DNA from: an uncultured Paraglaciecola sp.
GTDB lineage: Bacteria; Pseudomonadota; Gammaproteobacteria; Enterobacterales; Alteromonadaceae
Assembly: GCF_913058035.1 (NCBI RefSeq)
Contig: NZ_CAJXPA010000003.1
Span: 1-64,000 of the forward strand
Reading direction: 5' to 3'
Length of the DNA stretch: 64,000 nucleotides
Shown here in pieces: positions 19,742 through 28,559 of the stretch. The notes under the pieces were generated by a model. That model was not told where the DNA came from and did not search any database. It saw only the letters and a list, made by a program, of their open reading frames with translations. Numbering within the stretch: position 1 is the first letter of the stretch; every line of letters begins with the position of its first letter. The translations under genes were made by a program, and so were the position numbers.

Positions 19742-20584
19742 TTATGAATGGCTAGGTATAGTTATATTTTTCTGTTGTTTTATCTCTTCAATAGTATGCT
19801 GAATAAGTTGTCCGGCGATGGATAACTTAGGTGGAATATTGGGTAACTTGTCCGGATCAAACCAATATGCCTCTAGTATTTCTTTGCCATCTACTTCTAT
19901 CTCCCCAGAGTCAAAGTCTGCTAAGAAACCAACCATTAATGAGTGTGGAAAAGGCCAAGGTTGGCTAGAAAAATAGCGTAGGTTTTTAACTGTTATGCCT
20001 ACTTCTTCGAAAACCTCTCTATGCACAGCCTGTTCAAGTTTTTCACCACTTTCTACAAAGCCTGCTAAGGTCGAGAACATTTGCCGCGATCGTTGCGGTT
20101 TTCCCTGTGCAAGCAGTATTTTTCCTTCATGACGAATCGACACAATAATACAAGGGGAAATTCTAGGATAACAACGATGTTGACAACGCGAACACTGCAC
20201 AGCCATTTCCCAGTTAATTTGCTGCATAGCGGTGCCACATTGACCACAAAACCTATGTGTACGCATGAATAATGCTACCTGCCATGCTCTAGAAGCAATA
20301 CCGAAAAAACTAGTTTCACTTTGCATTAACAAAGCACGCATACTGATAAAGCTAAGATTATTTTGCTCAATATGTTCGTTACCCATATCGATTAAAAAAC
20401 AAGGAAGGTCACCATGGCTACCTATTCTAACAATTTGTTCCTGGTAGGCATGAGCAAAATTGAGTGCACCCCATGTAGTTATCAAAAGTCCTGAACTTTC
20501 AGAGGATTGAAAAACCTTTTCACCACTAAAGATTAACCAAATAGCTCTTGTTTCAGCGGTTATCAATATATTCTGTTCAATCAT
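19742..20584 (-). CDS. nudC: NAD(H) pyrophosphatase / NAD-cap decapping hydrolase
   Basis: Hydrolyses NADH to NMNH and AMP and, in E. coli, removes NAD caps from RNA. The 280-residue protein has a non-catalytic N-terminal domain, then a four-cysteine zinc ribbon (FCGQCGTAM, then CSRCQHRCYPR) near residues 110-140. The Nudix box is GFVESGEKLEQAVHREVFEEVG. It is followed by SQPWPFPHSLM, the motif that marks the NADH-specific subfamily. It lies upstream of hemE on the same strand, about 250 bases apart with a likely terminator between. It is divergent from zur. Confidence 0.95.
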   Translation of the reverse strand: MIEQNILITAETRAIWLIFSGEKVFQSSESSGLLITTWGALNFAHAYQEQIVRIGSHGDLPCFLIDMGNEHIEQNNLSFISMRALLMQSETSFFGIASRAWQVALFMRTHRFCGQCGTAMQQINWEMAVQCSRCQHRCYPRISPCIIVSIRHEGKILLAQGKPQRSRQMFSTLAGFVESGEKLEQAVHREVFEEVGITVKNLRYFSSQPWPFPHSLMVGFLADFDSGEIEVDGKEILEAYWFDPDKLPNIPPKLSIAGQLIQHTIEEIKQQKNITIPSHS

Positions 20585-20751
20585 ATATTTTGTTCAACCA
20601 TATAGTTACCAAAAATCAAATATTTAACTTAATTTAACACAGTAAAAAGTCACATAAAAATATACTTTAATAAGAGTATTCCATCATTAATAATGACTAG
20701 TGTAAAAGTACGAGGCTAATAATAAATGGTTAAGATACCTATATAGATTAG

Positions 20752-20760
20752 TGCTATAAT
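20752..20760 (+). promoter_or_regulatory. Extended -10 promoter of zur
   Basis: TGCTATAAT is a perfect extended -10 element 27 bases before the zur GTG start. No strong -35 is seen, which is normal for extended -10 promoters. Confidence 0.55.
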
Positions 20761-20786
20761 CTAGAGTTTATGTTGAAGGAATAAAT

Positions 20787-21236
20787 GTGACTGATACTGA
20801 CCAACAACCTATCGTAGCTCAAGTATACAAAGCAAGGCAATTTTGTGAAGACAAAGGTGCTAGGTTCACTTTACTGAGGGAAAAGGTTTATGCGCTTTTA
20901 CTCGAAAAACAAAGTGCTGTAGGCGCCTATGAGCTCTTAGACGCTCTCAAGCTAACAGAGTCGAGTGCAAAACCTGCAACCGTGTACAGAACTCTAGACT
21001 TCCTCTTAGAGTTTGGTCTAATACATAAAATAGAATCCACTAATGCATTTGTCGCTTGCCATCACTTTGATTGCACTCATCCAGTCCAATTCTTGATTTG
21101 TGATACCTGTGGTGACGTGAAGGAAATTCAATCTGAAGGATTAAAAGATACGTTAGATAAACAAGCCCAAACAGTGGGATTTAGTGTGGTAAAACAAACA
21201 ATTGAGGCTCATGGTACATGTGTTATTTGCCAATAG
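20787..21236 (+). CDS. zur: Zinc uptake regulator, Fur family
   Basis: A 149-residue Fur-superfamily repressor, called Zur rather than Fur because of the short N-terminus and the C-terminal cysteine layout. The winged helix includes RFTLLREKVYALLLEKQ and KPATVYRTLDFLLEFGLIHKIE. The zinc sites include HHFDCTHPVQFLICDTCGDVKEI and the final HGTCVICQ. When zinc is replete, Zur represses zinc importers and alternative ribosomal proteins. GTG is the start; GAAGGA lies just upstream. cheX follows after 30 bases, possibly in the same transcript. Confidence 0.92.
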   Translation: MTDTDQQPIVAQVYKARQFCEDKGARFTLLREKVYALLLEKQSAVGAYELLDALKLTESSAKPATVYRTLDFLLEFGLIHKIESTNAFVACHHFDCTHPVQFLICDTCGDVKEIQSEGLKDTLDKQAQTVGFSVVKQTIEAHGTCVICQ

Positions 21237-21266
21237 ACCAATTTCAATGAAGGAAAAACTAAACTA

Positions 21267-21731
21267 ATGAATGCAGATTTTATTAACCCTTTTATTGCTG
21301 CCTTGATCAATGTATTGCAAACGATGGCGCAAACTGAATTAGTTCCAGGTAAACCCAAAAAGAAGAGCGATAATCAAGCTAAGGGCGATATCTCTGGTTT
21401 AATAGGTATGGTGGGCGATAAAATTCAAGGTTCTATGTCTATTTCTTTTGACGAAGGCTTAGTGTTAGAAATAATGGACAAAATGTTGGGTGAAAAACCA
21501 GATACTATTGATTCCGATGTACAAGATATGGTGGGAGAAATCACCAACATGATATGCGGAGGAGCTAAAAATGAACTTGATCAAAAAGGATATGATTTTG
21601 GTATGGCTACTCCTGTAGTTGTTTCAGGAAAAAATCATACGATTAATCACCAGGTCGATGGGAAAAAAATGGTGATGCCGTTTTCACATGCGTCGGGCAA
21701 CCTATACCTAGAAATGTGTTTCAACAAGTAA
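21267..21731 (+). CDS. CheX-like chemotaxis phosphatase
   Basis: A 154-residue CheX/CheC-type protein. The active helix of CheX-like CheY-P phosphatases carries a Glu-x-x-Asn pair, seen in DMVGEITNMICGGAKNEL near residue 90. The fold is otherwise consistent: an N-terminal INPFIAALINVLQTMAQ helix and a central GSMSISFDEGLVLEIMDKML. No chemotaxis genes lie nearby, as is common for stand-alone CheX in this order. It may act on CheY or on another receiver protein. A clear ribosome binding site (GAAGGAAAA) precedes the ATG. Confidence 0.85.
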   Translation: MNADFINPFIAALINVLQTMAQTELVPGKPKKKSDNQAKGDISGLIGMVGDKIQGSMSISFDEGLVLEIMDKMLGEKPDTIDSDVQDMVGEITNMICGGAKNELDQKGYDFGMATPVVVSGKNHTINHQVDGKKMVMPFSHASGNLYLEMCFNK

Positions 21732-22416
21732 TACGAGCATTCACACATTAAACCGCAATAGACAAGTGCCATAGTCCCCTAATGAATTGGATGTTTCTAA
21801 CGACTGAGAAAACAATTGTTCAGCTTAAGGGAGCGATAGTAGAAGATAGGCTTACCAAAATTATATGAGCATTCTCGCATAAATTTGACCTATAACAAAA
21901 AAATTTACTATGACAATAATGTCCCCTAATCCAAATTTAATTCAGCGGTTAGATAACATCATGACCTCTCCTTTTTTTTATAAATGCTTCAGGTTTACAA
22001 GTGCGAATAGAAATAATCCGTGGGAGATATTAAATAAAACTTTAAAAGGTCTTTTAATGAATACACTTTTTAAAATAATTTTTTAATTTGGCTTAAATTG
22101 TTTCTTTAAAGCAACACAAGTGTATGATGTTGTTCATTAGTAGTCAGTATCACGGGAGTATTTGATAGATCGGGATATTTAAAAGGTAGCTTTCTCAGCA
22201 AGCTAGTTTTTCCTCACCCTAGGCGTCGCTTAAGTCTTTGAACGCATTAAAAGTAGGCTGGATTAACGTCAAATTAAAGCAAAAGAGTCAATTTAGTTGT
22301 GAATTTTTGAAGAAGTAAAGTCTAGCTTGTGTGGCGCAGTTAATTAAAGCTTGTATATATTTAAAACACAATTGTGTAGCAAACAAATTTAAAATAAAGA
22401 TGAAGGATGAATTAAA
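21732..22416. other. Long leader region upstream of the OmpA-like gene
   Basis: These 685 bases contain no convincing ORF. Two similar short stretches (GAGCATTCACACATTAAAC near 21735 and GAGCATTCTCGCATAAAT near 21867) are related but diverged. The porin promoter and probably a long untranslated leader lie here. Confidence 0.35.
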
Positions 22417-23538
22417 TTGAATAAAATATTAATTTGTAGTGCGGTAGCCGCCGCTCTAAGTGCTAACGCACAAGCAGAAAAACACAACAAAGATAATGAA
22501 AAGTGGGTTGCTGGTTTTGTTGAATATTACTCAACTGATAAAGCCGAGACTGGGCTCCCTAACTTTTTAGACAATGGTTATGGAGCAGGTGCTGAGTATG
22601 GATTTAAATTTACTCCAGGATGGGCTATTAGACTAGAAATTTCTAAATTAGATATTGATGCATCTCCTTCAGATGAGTCAGGGAGTCGATTTGGTGTTGA
22701 TGCTCTATATTTTATGCCCAATGATTTGTTTTATACTTTCGGTGGTTTAAAATTTACTGAAATTAATGAAACTGATCTAATGGCTAATATTGGCTTAGGT
22801 AAACATTGGGATTTAGGTAACAGCTTAAAAATCATTACTGAAGTTGCTGCTTATCAGACTCTAGACAGTGGCGATAGTAACACTCATTTTGGATACAAAC
22901 TGGGTCTTGCATATGCATTTGGTGGTTCCACCGTTCAGGCTATTCATAGAGACGGAGATAATGATGGTGTTATGGATGAGCAAGATAAATGTCTGTTTAC
23001 ACCTGCAGGTATCAAAGTGGATGTATCTGGTTGTGAGCTGCCTCAAGTTACAGTTAAGGTAAAGGATCAAGACCAAGACCAAGACAACGTGCTGGATGAG
23101 CAGGATAAATGCTCGGATACGCCGATATTAGATAAAGTAGATGCTGATGGTTGTAGCCTGTTTACTCAAGAGCAGTATTCAACAAACCTTAAAGTTTTAT
23201 TTGCCAACAATAGTTCTACGATTAGAAACCCTGATAGCAGTCAGTTTCAAGAGTTTTCTGACTTCATGAGTCGATTCCCATCTACCGACGCGGTAGTAGA
23301 AGGACATTCTTCTGCTATTGGTGAATATGCTTACAATATGTGGTTATCACAGGCTCGAGCAGATGCAGTCCGAACTCTGTTAATTAATGAGTATGGTATT
23401 TCTGAGGTGCGTTTAACCGCAAAAGGCCTTGGTGAATCTCAATTATTAGATAATTCTAATACTGCTGCAGCAAATATGGTTAATCGTCGCACAGTTGTAA
23501 CAGTAAAAGCCACAACTCGAGAAAAAGTAGCAAGATAG
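22417..23538 (+). CDS. OmpA-family outer-membrane protein with calcium-type repeats
   Basis: An outer-membrane protein of 373 residues. A signal peptide ends at ANAQA (about residue 20). Residues 25-175 are an eight-strand beta-barrel like OmpA. Two thrombospondin type-3-like Asp-rich repeats follow (DGDNDGVMDEQDKCLFTP and DQDQDNVLDEQDKCSDTP), which probably bind calcium. Residues 260-365 are the OmpA peptidoglycan-binding domain (VVEGHSSAIGEYAYN, then LSQARADAVRTLL and NRRTVV). The start is TTG 22417, preceded by GAAGGATG. No other in-frame start would preserve the signal peptide. A strong terminator follows. Confidence 0.92.
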   Translation: MNKILICSAVAAALSANAQAEKHNKDNEKWVAGFVEYYSTDKAETGLPNFLDNGYGAGAEYGFKFTPGWAIRLEISKLDIDASPSDESGSRFGVDALYFMPNDLFYTFGGLKFTEINETDLMANIGLGKHWDLGNSLKIITEVAAYQTLDSGDSNTHFGYKLGLAYAFGGSTVQAIHRDGDNDGVMDEQDKCLFTPAGIKVDVSGCELPQVTVKVKDQDQDQDNVLDEQDKCSDTPILDKVDADGCSLFTQEQYSTNLKVLFANNSSTIRNPDSSQFQEFSDFMSRFPSTDAVVEGHSSAIGEYAYNMWLSQARADAVRTLLINEYGISEVRLTAKGLGESQLLDNSNTAAANMVNRRTVVTVKATTREKVAR

Positions 23539-23552
23539 GCAAATGTTATATT

Positions 23553-23587
23553 AAAAAAAAGAGATGCAACTGCATCTCTTTTTTTGT
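23553..23587. terminator. Bidirectional terminator
   Basis: AAAAAAAGAGATGCA-AC-TGCATCTCTTTTTTT is a perfect hairpin between the OmpA-like gene and the convergent dnaB. Confidence 0.92.
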
Positions 23588-23603
23588 TAAAAATTAGCGG
23601 TCA

Positions 23604-25001
23604 TTAGTATTTATCTTCTACCGCAGGTCCAGAATAATTGTCGAAGCGAGAAAACTGGCCCTGGAATGTCAACCGCGATGTTCCAATGGGACCGTTACGC
23701 TGTTTACCGATAATAATTTCAGCTACACCTTGGTCAGTACTTTGTTCGTTATAAACTTCATCTCGATAGATAAACATAATTAAATCAGCATCTTGCTCAA
23801 TGGATCCTGATTCACGTAAGTCCGAGTTGATGGGACGCTTATCACTTCGCTGCTCAAGGCTACGGTTTAATTGTGATAATGCCACCACAGGGACTTCAAG
23901 TTCTTTCGCCAGTGATTTAAGCGAGCGTGAAATCTCTGCAATTTCTAAAGTACGATTATCACTTAACCCAGGTACCTGCATTAATTGTAAATAATCAATC
24001 ATGATCAGACTAATCCCGCCCTTTTCGCGAGCTAATTTTCTTGCTCGAGTGCGAACATCCATGGGGGTCAGGCCAGAAGAATCATCAATATATAGATTAT
24101 CCTTATCCTTTAACATAGCCATAGTATTAGACATTCTTGCCCAGTCTTCATCATCTAATTGAGCAGTACGAATTTTAGTTTGGTCGACTCGGCTGAGCGA
24201 TGCCAACATTCTCATCATAATCTGTTCAGAGGGCATTTCTAAGCTGAATACCAGTACTGGCTTCTCTTCGAGTAACATAGCATTTTCGCATAAGTTCATA
24301 GCAAAGGTAGTCTTGCCCATTGAGGGCCTTGCCGCAACAATGATTAAATCTGAAGGTTGCAGACCACTAGTTTTTTTATCTAGGTCAGTGTATCCGGTGG
24401 ATACCCCTGTGACTTCCTTATTGCTTTTGACTAATATTTCTAAACGGTCAATGGTTTTCGTTAACACCGCCTCGACATTTTTTGGACCTTCGTCTTTACC
24501 GGTGCGTTTTTCTGCAATCTCGAAAACTTTACTCTCGGCCATATCGAGAATTTCACCGCTGTTACGACCTTCAGGATTATATCCAGTATCAGCAATCACA
24601 TGGGCAACGCCAATCAACTCACGGATCACCGCTCGTTCTTTAATTATTTGTGCATAAGCGGACACATTGGCTGAGCTTGGCGTGTTTTTGGCTAGTTCAC
24701 CCAAATAAGCAAAACCCCCAGCGGCCTCTAATTCATCCATACCTTCTAAATCTTCAGAAACAGTAATCAAGTCAATAGGATGACTTTTAGTCAAGAGACG
24801 AACAATTGCACGGAAAATGATTTGATGTGAACGGTTATAAAAATCTGTCTCTACCACGATTTCTGCTACTTTATCCCATGAATCAGGAGCAATAAGCATA
24901 CTACCCAAGACGGATTGCTCAGCTTCGATAGAATGAGGTGGGACCTTTAGTTTTTCGACTTTAGGGTCTGAATTTTTTTGCGGAACAGCTTTAACAGGCA
25001 T
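23604..25001 (-). CDS. dnaB: Replicative DNA helicase DnaB
   Basis: The hexameric helicase that unwinds DNA at the replication fork. The N-terminal domain begins with VPPHSIEAEQSVLGSMLIAP. The RecA-like domain has Walker A ARPSMGKTTFAMN near residue 230, Walker B LIMIDYLQLM, and the sensor and arginine-finger region NSDLRESGSIEQDADLIMF. No intein is present. The TTG start in the track (25028) adds nine residues; ATG 25001 (MPVKAVPQ) is closer to known DnaB proteins, although its ribosome binding site is weak. recQ lies upstream in the same direction, about 90 bases from this ATG. Confidence 0.97.
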   Translation of the reverse strand: MPVKAVPQKNSDPKVEKLKVPPHSIEAEQSVLGSMLIAPDSWDKVAEIVVETDFYNRSHQIIFRAIVRLLTKSHPIDLITVSEDLEGMDELEAAGGFAYLGELAKNTPSSANVSAYAQIIKERAVIRELIGVAHVIADTGYNPEGRNSGEILDMAESKVFEIAEKRTGKDEGPKNVEAVLTKTIDRLEILVKSNKEVTGVSTGYTDLDKKTSGLQPSDLIIVAARPSMGKTTFAMNLCENAMLLEEKPVLVFSLEMPSEQIMMRMLASLSRVDQTKIRTAQLDDEDWARMSNTMAMLKDKDNLYIDDSSGLTPMDVRTRARKLAREKGGISLIMIDYLQLMQVPGLSDNRTLEIAEISRSLKSLAKELEVPVVALSQLNRSLEQRSDKRPINSDLRESGSIEQDADLIMFIYRDEVYNEQSTDQGVAEIIIGKQRNGPIGTSRLTFQGQFSRFDNYSGPAVEDKY

Positions 25002-25087
25002 CGATTTAATCAGCTCAAAAAGGGTCAATCAGTATGCGCTAAAGATCCCTAAAAAGTAAACCTGCGAAACATTAGATCTTAAACGAT

Positions 25088-26905
25088 TTAATTATTAATA
25101 TGTTTCGAAATGGTAGCAATAAAACGTTCACCATAACGTTCGAGCTTCGTTTGACCTACACCGTGGATATCTAAGAATTCGAATTGGGATTCAGGAAATT
25201 TATCCGCCATATCGGCTAATGTTGCATCGCTGAAAACAACAAAAGGGGGAACGTCATCCTGTTCAGCAATAGTTTTGCGTAAATATTTGAGCTTAGCGAA
25301 CAAAGCTCGATCATAATCCGGGGTGCTTAGTTGTGACTTCTTACCTAAATCAAGACTCAGTCTTGGCACCGCGAGGCTCAACTTCTGCGCTTGCTGCAGA
25401 ATTGGCCTTGCTTCTTCGGTGAGTTTTAACACTGCATTTTGAGTGATATCTACCCTAAGAAAACCTCGGTGGATCAATTGGTAAATAATGTTATGCCAAT
25501 AAGCATCAGACTTGTCTTTACCGATAGCATAAGTGGTTAATTTATCATGGCTATGTTCTAGAATACGTTTTAGCTGCTTACCCCTAAGTACATCAATCAA
25601 ATATTGACCAGAAGCAGATTGTTTTAGTCGAAACACACAAGAAAGTACTTTTTGCGCGTCTATAGTGCCATCAAACGCTTTTGGAGGATCGAGACAAATA
25701 TCGCAGTTACCACAGTGTCCCGCTGAATATTCAGCAAAATAGTTAAGCAATATTTGTCGGCGACAGGTTTGCGCCTCACCAAAAGCTTCCATGGCGGCAA
25801 ATTTTTGCAACTCTACGCTATTTCTTTCTGGATTTTCACCCGTTGATATCCACTGTCTAATTCGTGCTGCATCTTTCTCATCAAATAATAACAATGCTTC
25901 TGCAGGCATGCCGTCTCTTCCTGCTCTGCCTATTTCTTGATAATAAGATTCGATACTACGTGGCAGGTCAAAATGGACAACAAAACGTACGTTAGATTTG
26001 TCTATGCCCATACCAAATGCGACAGTTGCTACTATAATATCAATTTTATCTTGTATAAAATCGCGTTGTATTTTGTCACGAATTTCACTCTCAAGACCAG
26101 CGTGATAGCCGGCACAATTGACCCCGTGCTTGGCTAAAGCGACGCTAAGGTCGTCTACTTTTCTGCGGCTATTACAATAAATAATACCGCTTCCGTCTTG
26201 TTGTTTGACGAAAGCTATTGCCTGGTCTGTTGCTTTGTATTTTGTGACTTGGTTATACCGGATATTAGGACGATCAAAACTTCCTTTAAAGATAAAAGGT
26301 TGCTGCAACTTTAGCTGCTGGGTGATATCTGCTCGGGTGGCGAGATCAGCAGTGGCAGTCAGCCCCATAATTGGGATATGAGGGAATGTGGCTTTCAATT
26401 GCCCAAGTAGTCTGTAGTCTTTTCTAAAGTCATGTCCCCAATGTGATACACAATGGGCTTCATCAACGGCTATAAGACTGACAGCAAGCTCTTGCAAACG
26501 ATGAATAAAATCCAGCTGCATCAGCCGTTCAGGTGCAACGTAAATTAGCTTATATCTTTTGTCTTGCATGCCCTTGTAGACATTAAACATATCTTGTGGC
26601 GACAGGCTTGAATTTATATAAGCTGCATTAACGCCATAAGTCAAAAGTGCATCGACTTGGTCTTTCATTAACGATATCAAGGGTGAAACAACAATCGTGA
26701 GACCAGGTAGTAACATAGCCGGTATTTGATAACACAAAGACTTACCTCCACCAGTAGGCATAAGCACTAAAACATCCTTTTGTTGCATCACTTGTGTAAT
26801 GACTTGTGCTTGCCCATCTCGAAAATGGTCATAGCCAAAGGTGTGTTTTAGTACTTGTTGTGCTTGGGTAATGGTATGTGAAGGCTGTGCTAGATGATCT
26901 GACAA
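25088..26905 (-). CDS. recQ: ATP-dependent DNA helicase RecQ
   Basis: A 3'-5' superfamily 2 helicase acting in recombination and fork repair. The 605-residue protein has Walker A MPTGGGKSLCYQIP near residue 50, DEAH box AVDEAHCVSHWGHDF near 145, and motif VI QEIGRAGRDG near 325. The RecQ zinc site is CRRQILLNYF...CGNCDIC near 380-405, followed by a winged helix and a C-terminal HRDC domain (ending DIHGVGQTKLERYGERFI). Its size and domain order match E. coli RecQ, so this is the orthologue. The longer paralogue lies at 53.4 kb. The start is TTG in the track and its ribosome binding site is weak. Confidence 0.95.
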   Translation of the reverse strand: MSDHLAQPSHTITQAQQVLKHTFGYDHFRDGQAQVITQVMQQKDVLVLMPTGGGKSLCYQIPAMLLPGLTIVVSPLISLMKDQVDALLTYGVNAAYINSSLSPQDMFNVYKGMQDKRYKLIYVAPERLMQLDFIHRLQELAVSLIAVDEAHCVSHWGHDFRKDYRLLGQLKATFPHIPIMGLTATADLATRADITQQLKLQQPFIFKGSFDRPNIRYNQVTKYKATDQAIAFVKQQDGSGIIYCNSRRKVDDLSVALAKHGVNCAGYHAGLESEIRDKIQRDFIQDKIDIIVATVAFGMGIDKSNVRFVVHFDLPRSIESYYQEIGRAGRDGMPAEALLLFDEKDAARIRQWISTGENPERNSVELQKFAAMEAFGEAQTCRRQILLNYFAEYSAGHCGNCDICLDPPKAFDGTIDAQKVLSCVFRLKQSASGQYLIDVLRGKQLKRILEHSHDKLTTYAIGKDKSDAYWHNIIYQLIHRGFLRVDITQNAVLKLTEEARPILQQAQKLSLAVPRLSLDLGKKSQLSTPDYDRALFAKLKYLRKTIAEQDDVPPFVVFSDATLADMADKFPESQFEFLDIHGVGQTKLERYGERFIATISKHINN

Positions 26906-27450
26906 CTGCTGCTCAAAGGAATAAGTAAACCACGAGTTTACGTGTTTTTATCTTGAGGTTCACTTGCTAACAAAGAAAAAATCAATCAAATTCAATACTT
27001 ATAAAAATATAGGTGAATATAATTAAGAATCATCGGATAACTTCATAAAAATTGTGTACATTTAAAATCAATTTTCTAACTATTAAATAAATTTTCATCA
27101 GCCGCTTAATTTCACTGTCAGGCACAAACATCCTTAATATCTAGAAATTAAACTTTTTTCAAAACGACAAGCAATTAGGCAACCAAAAGTTTAAGATTCT
27201 ACAACGGTTTAACAATGGCTTACTCAACACGATAGGCAGGTTGAGATTACTTATATGTCGTATATATTGACCAATAGTGTCACTTGCTCAACAATTATTA
27301 AATGGTATATTTTGAATTTTAATGCCGACTCATCGTATATTAGACGAGTGAGAATAACTTGTTGTAACAGCACAAGTTACTAGATGAAACTAAAAATAGC
27401 CGCAATCATAATCAAATGTATGTAGAGACTGGAACGGGTTAAGATGTCAT
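26906..27450. other. Spacer upstream of recQ
   Basis: About 545 AT-rich bases between divergent genes. No ORF with a credible start, no RNA motif and no long repeat was seen. Confidence 0.35.
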
Positions 27451-27618
27451 ATGCTTATTAGAAATAAATCCCTCACAATGTTTCGAGCGTCAAACCAACA
27501 ACAATATGCTCTACTTTTGGATAATACTGGTACAAAATTCCAGCTTACATTAGGAGCTTTTATATTAAACCTCAAATCAGTTGGTAGCGAATTGCCTCAC
27601 TATGCAGAAATATCATGA
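27451..27618 (+). CDS. Small ORF coupled to the GGDEF gene
   Basis: A 55-residue frame too short for the supplied track. It begins ATG at 27451 (MLIRNKSLTM) and ends with TGA inside the start codon of the next gene (ATGA overlap, 27615-27618), the classic sign of translational coupling. The sequence (with a central YALLLDNTGTKFQLTLGAF) has no domain I recognise and no membrane segment. A ribosome binding site is weak or absent. It might be a small regulator, the tail of a decayed sensor gene, or a chance frame. Confidence 0.45.
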   Translation: MLIRNKSLTMFRASNQQQYALLLDNTGTKFQLTLGAFILNLKSVGSELPHYAEIS

Positions 27619-28550
27619 CCGCTCATCAGCATCATCTCACATTACTTATTATTGATGAGGATGTTGAGAGCGTAATTTTACTGACCTCGCTTTTTGCTAA
27701 AGCATTTAATATTGAAATAGCTCAAGATGGCAAATCCGCTTTACAAAGTATCATGCTTAAAGATATTGACTTGGTTTTGAGTGTCGTGAATACACCTATC
27801 ATCTCAGGTCAGGAGTTGTGTACATTTGTTAAAAACAGCCAACTTACTGCGCACATCCCCGTCATGTTTTTGACTGAAGAACCTAGCCTTGAAGAAGAAG
27901 AGGAGTGCCTAGCTATGGGAGCAGTTGATTATATTGACAAAAAAACACGGCCTAGTATTTTAATATACCGTGTTACTAACTTGATGACGATGGTTGCTCA
28001 ACAGAAAAAACTTGCGCAGGTATCATGTACAGATGGCTTAACTGGCTTAGCTAACAGAATGCAATTAGATACTATGCTGAATAAGGAATGGTACGCGGCG
28101 GTTCGGGGAAATCATTCCGTTGCAGCATTGATTATTGATATTGATCATTTCAAATTATTTAACGATGAGTTTGGTCATTTAGAAGGTGACAATTGCTTGA
28201 AAATTATCGCTATCATTATTGCCTCTAGTAAAAGAAGAGAACGCGATTTTGCGGCGAGATATGGAGGTGAAGAATTTGTCCTTTTGTTACCTTTCACTGA
28301 TTTGAAAGGGGCTAAACAGGTAGCACAAGAGTTGATCCAGAATGTGCAGGACCGAAACATTCAATCAGCTAAAAAGGCTTCATACCCGGTGGTAACGATC
28401 AGTGTAGGTATTTCGGCTTTTAGTCCAACCCATAAAAAAAATGCTGTGGTGAACCCTATAGATTTGATTGGCAAGGCCGACATTCATTTGTTCAAAGCTA
28501 AACAAGCAGGTCGTAATCAATATTCAGCGGATACTAAAAAATCAACTTAG
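27615..28550 (+). CDS. Receiver-GGDEF diguanylate cyclase with degenerate receiver
   Basis: A 311-residue cytoplasmic protein. Residues 10-125 are a response-regulator receiver fold: LLIIDEDVES has the acidic pocket, but DLVLSVVNTPIISG has valine where the phospho-accepting Asp should be. Classical phosphorylation is therefore unlikely. Residues 140-305 are a GGDEF domain with the active signature RYGGEEFVLLLPF and, five residues before it, RERD, a fit to the RxxD inhibitory site for c-di-GMP. It probably makes c-di-GMP with control by something other than Asp phosphorylation. It overlaps the preceding 55-codon ORF by four bases and converges on chrA with a 9-base gap. Confidence 0.9.
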   Translation: MTAHQHHLTLLIIDEDVESVILLTSLFAKAFNIEIAQDGKSALQSIMLKDIDLVLSVVNTPIISGQELCTFVKNSQLTAHIPVMFLTEEPSLEEEEECLAMGAVDYIDKKTRPSILIYRVTNLMTMVAQQKKLAQVSCTDGLTGLANRMQLDTMLNKEWYAAVRGNHSVAALIIDIDHFKLFNDEFGHLEGDNCLKIIAIIIASSKRRERDFAARYGGEEFVLLLPFTDLKGAKQVAQELIQNVQDRNIQSAKKASYPVVTISVGISAFSPTHKKNAVVNPIDLIGKADIHLFKAKQAGRNQYSADTKKST

Positions 28551-28559
28551 TAAGAGTAT

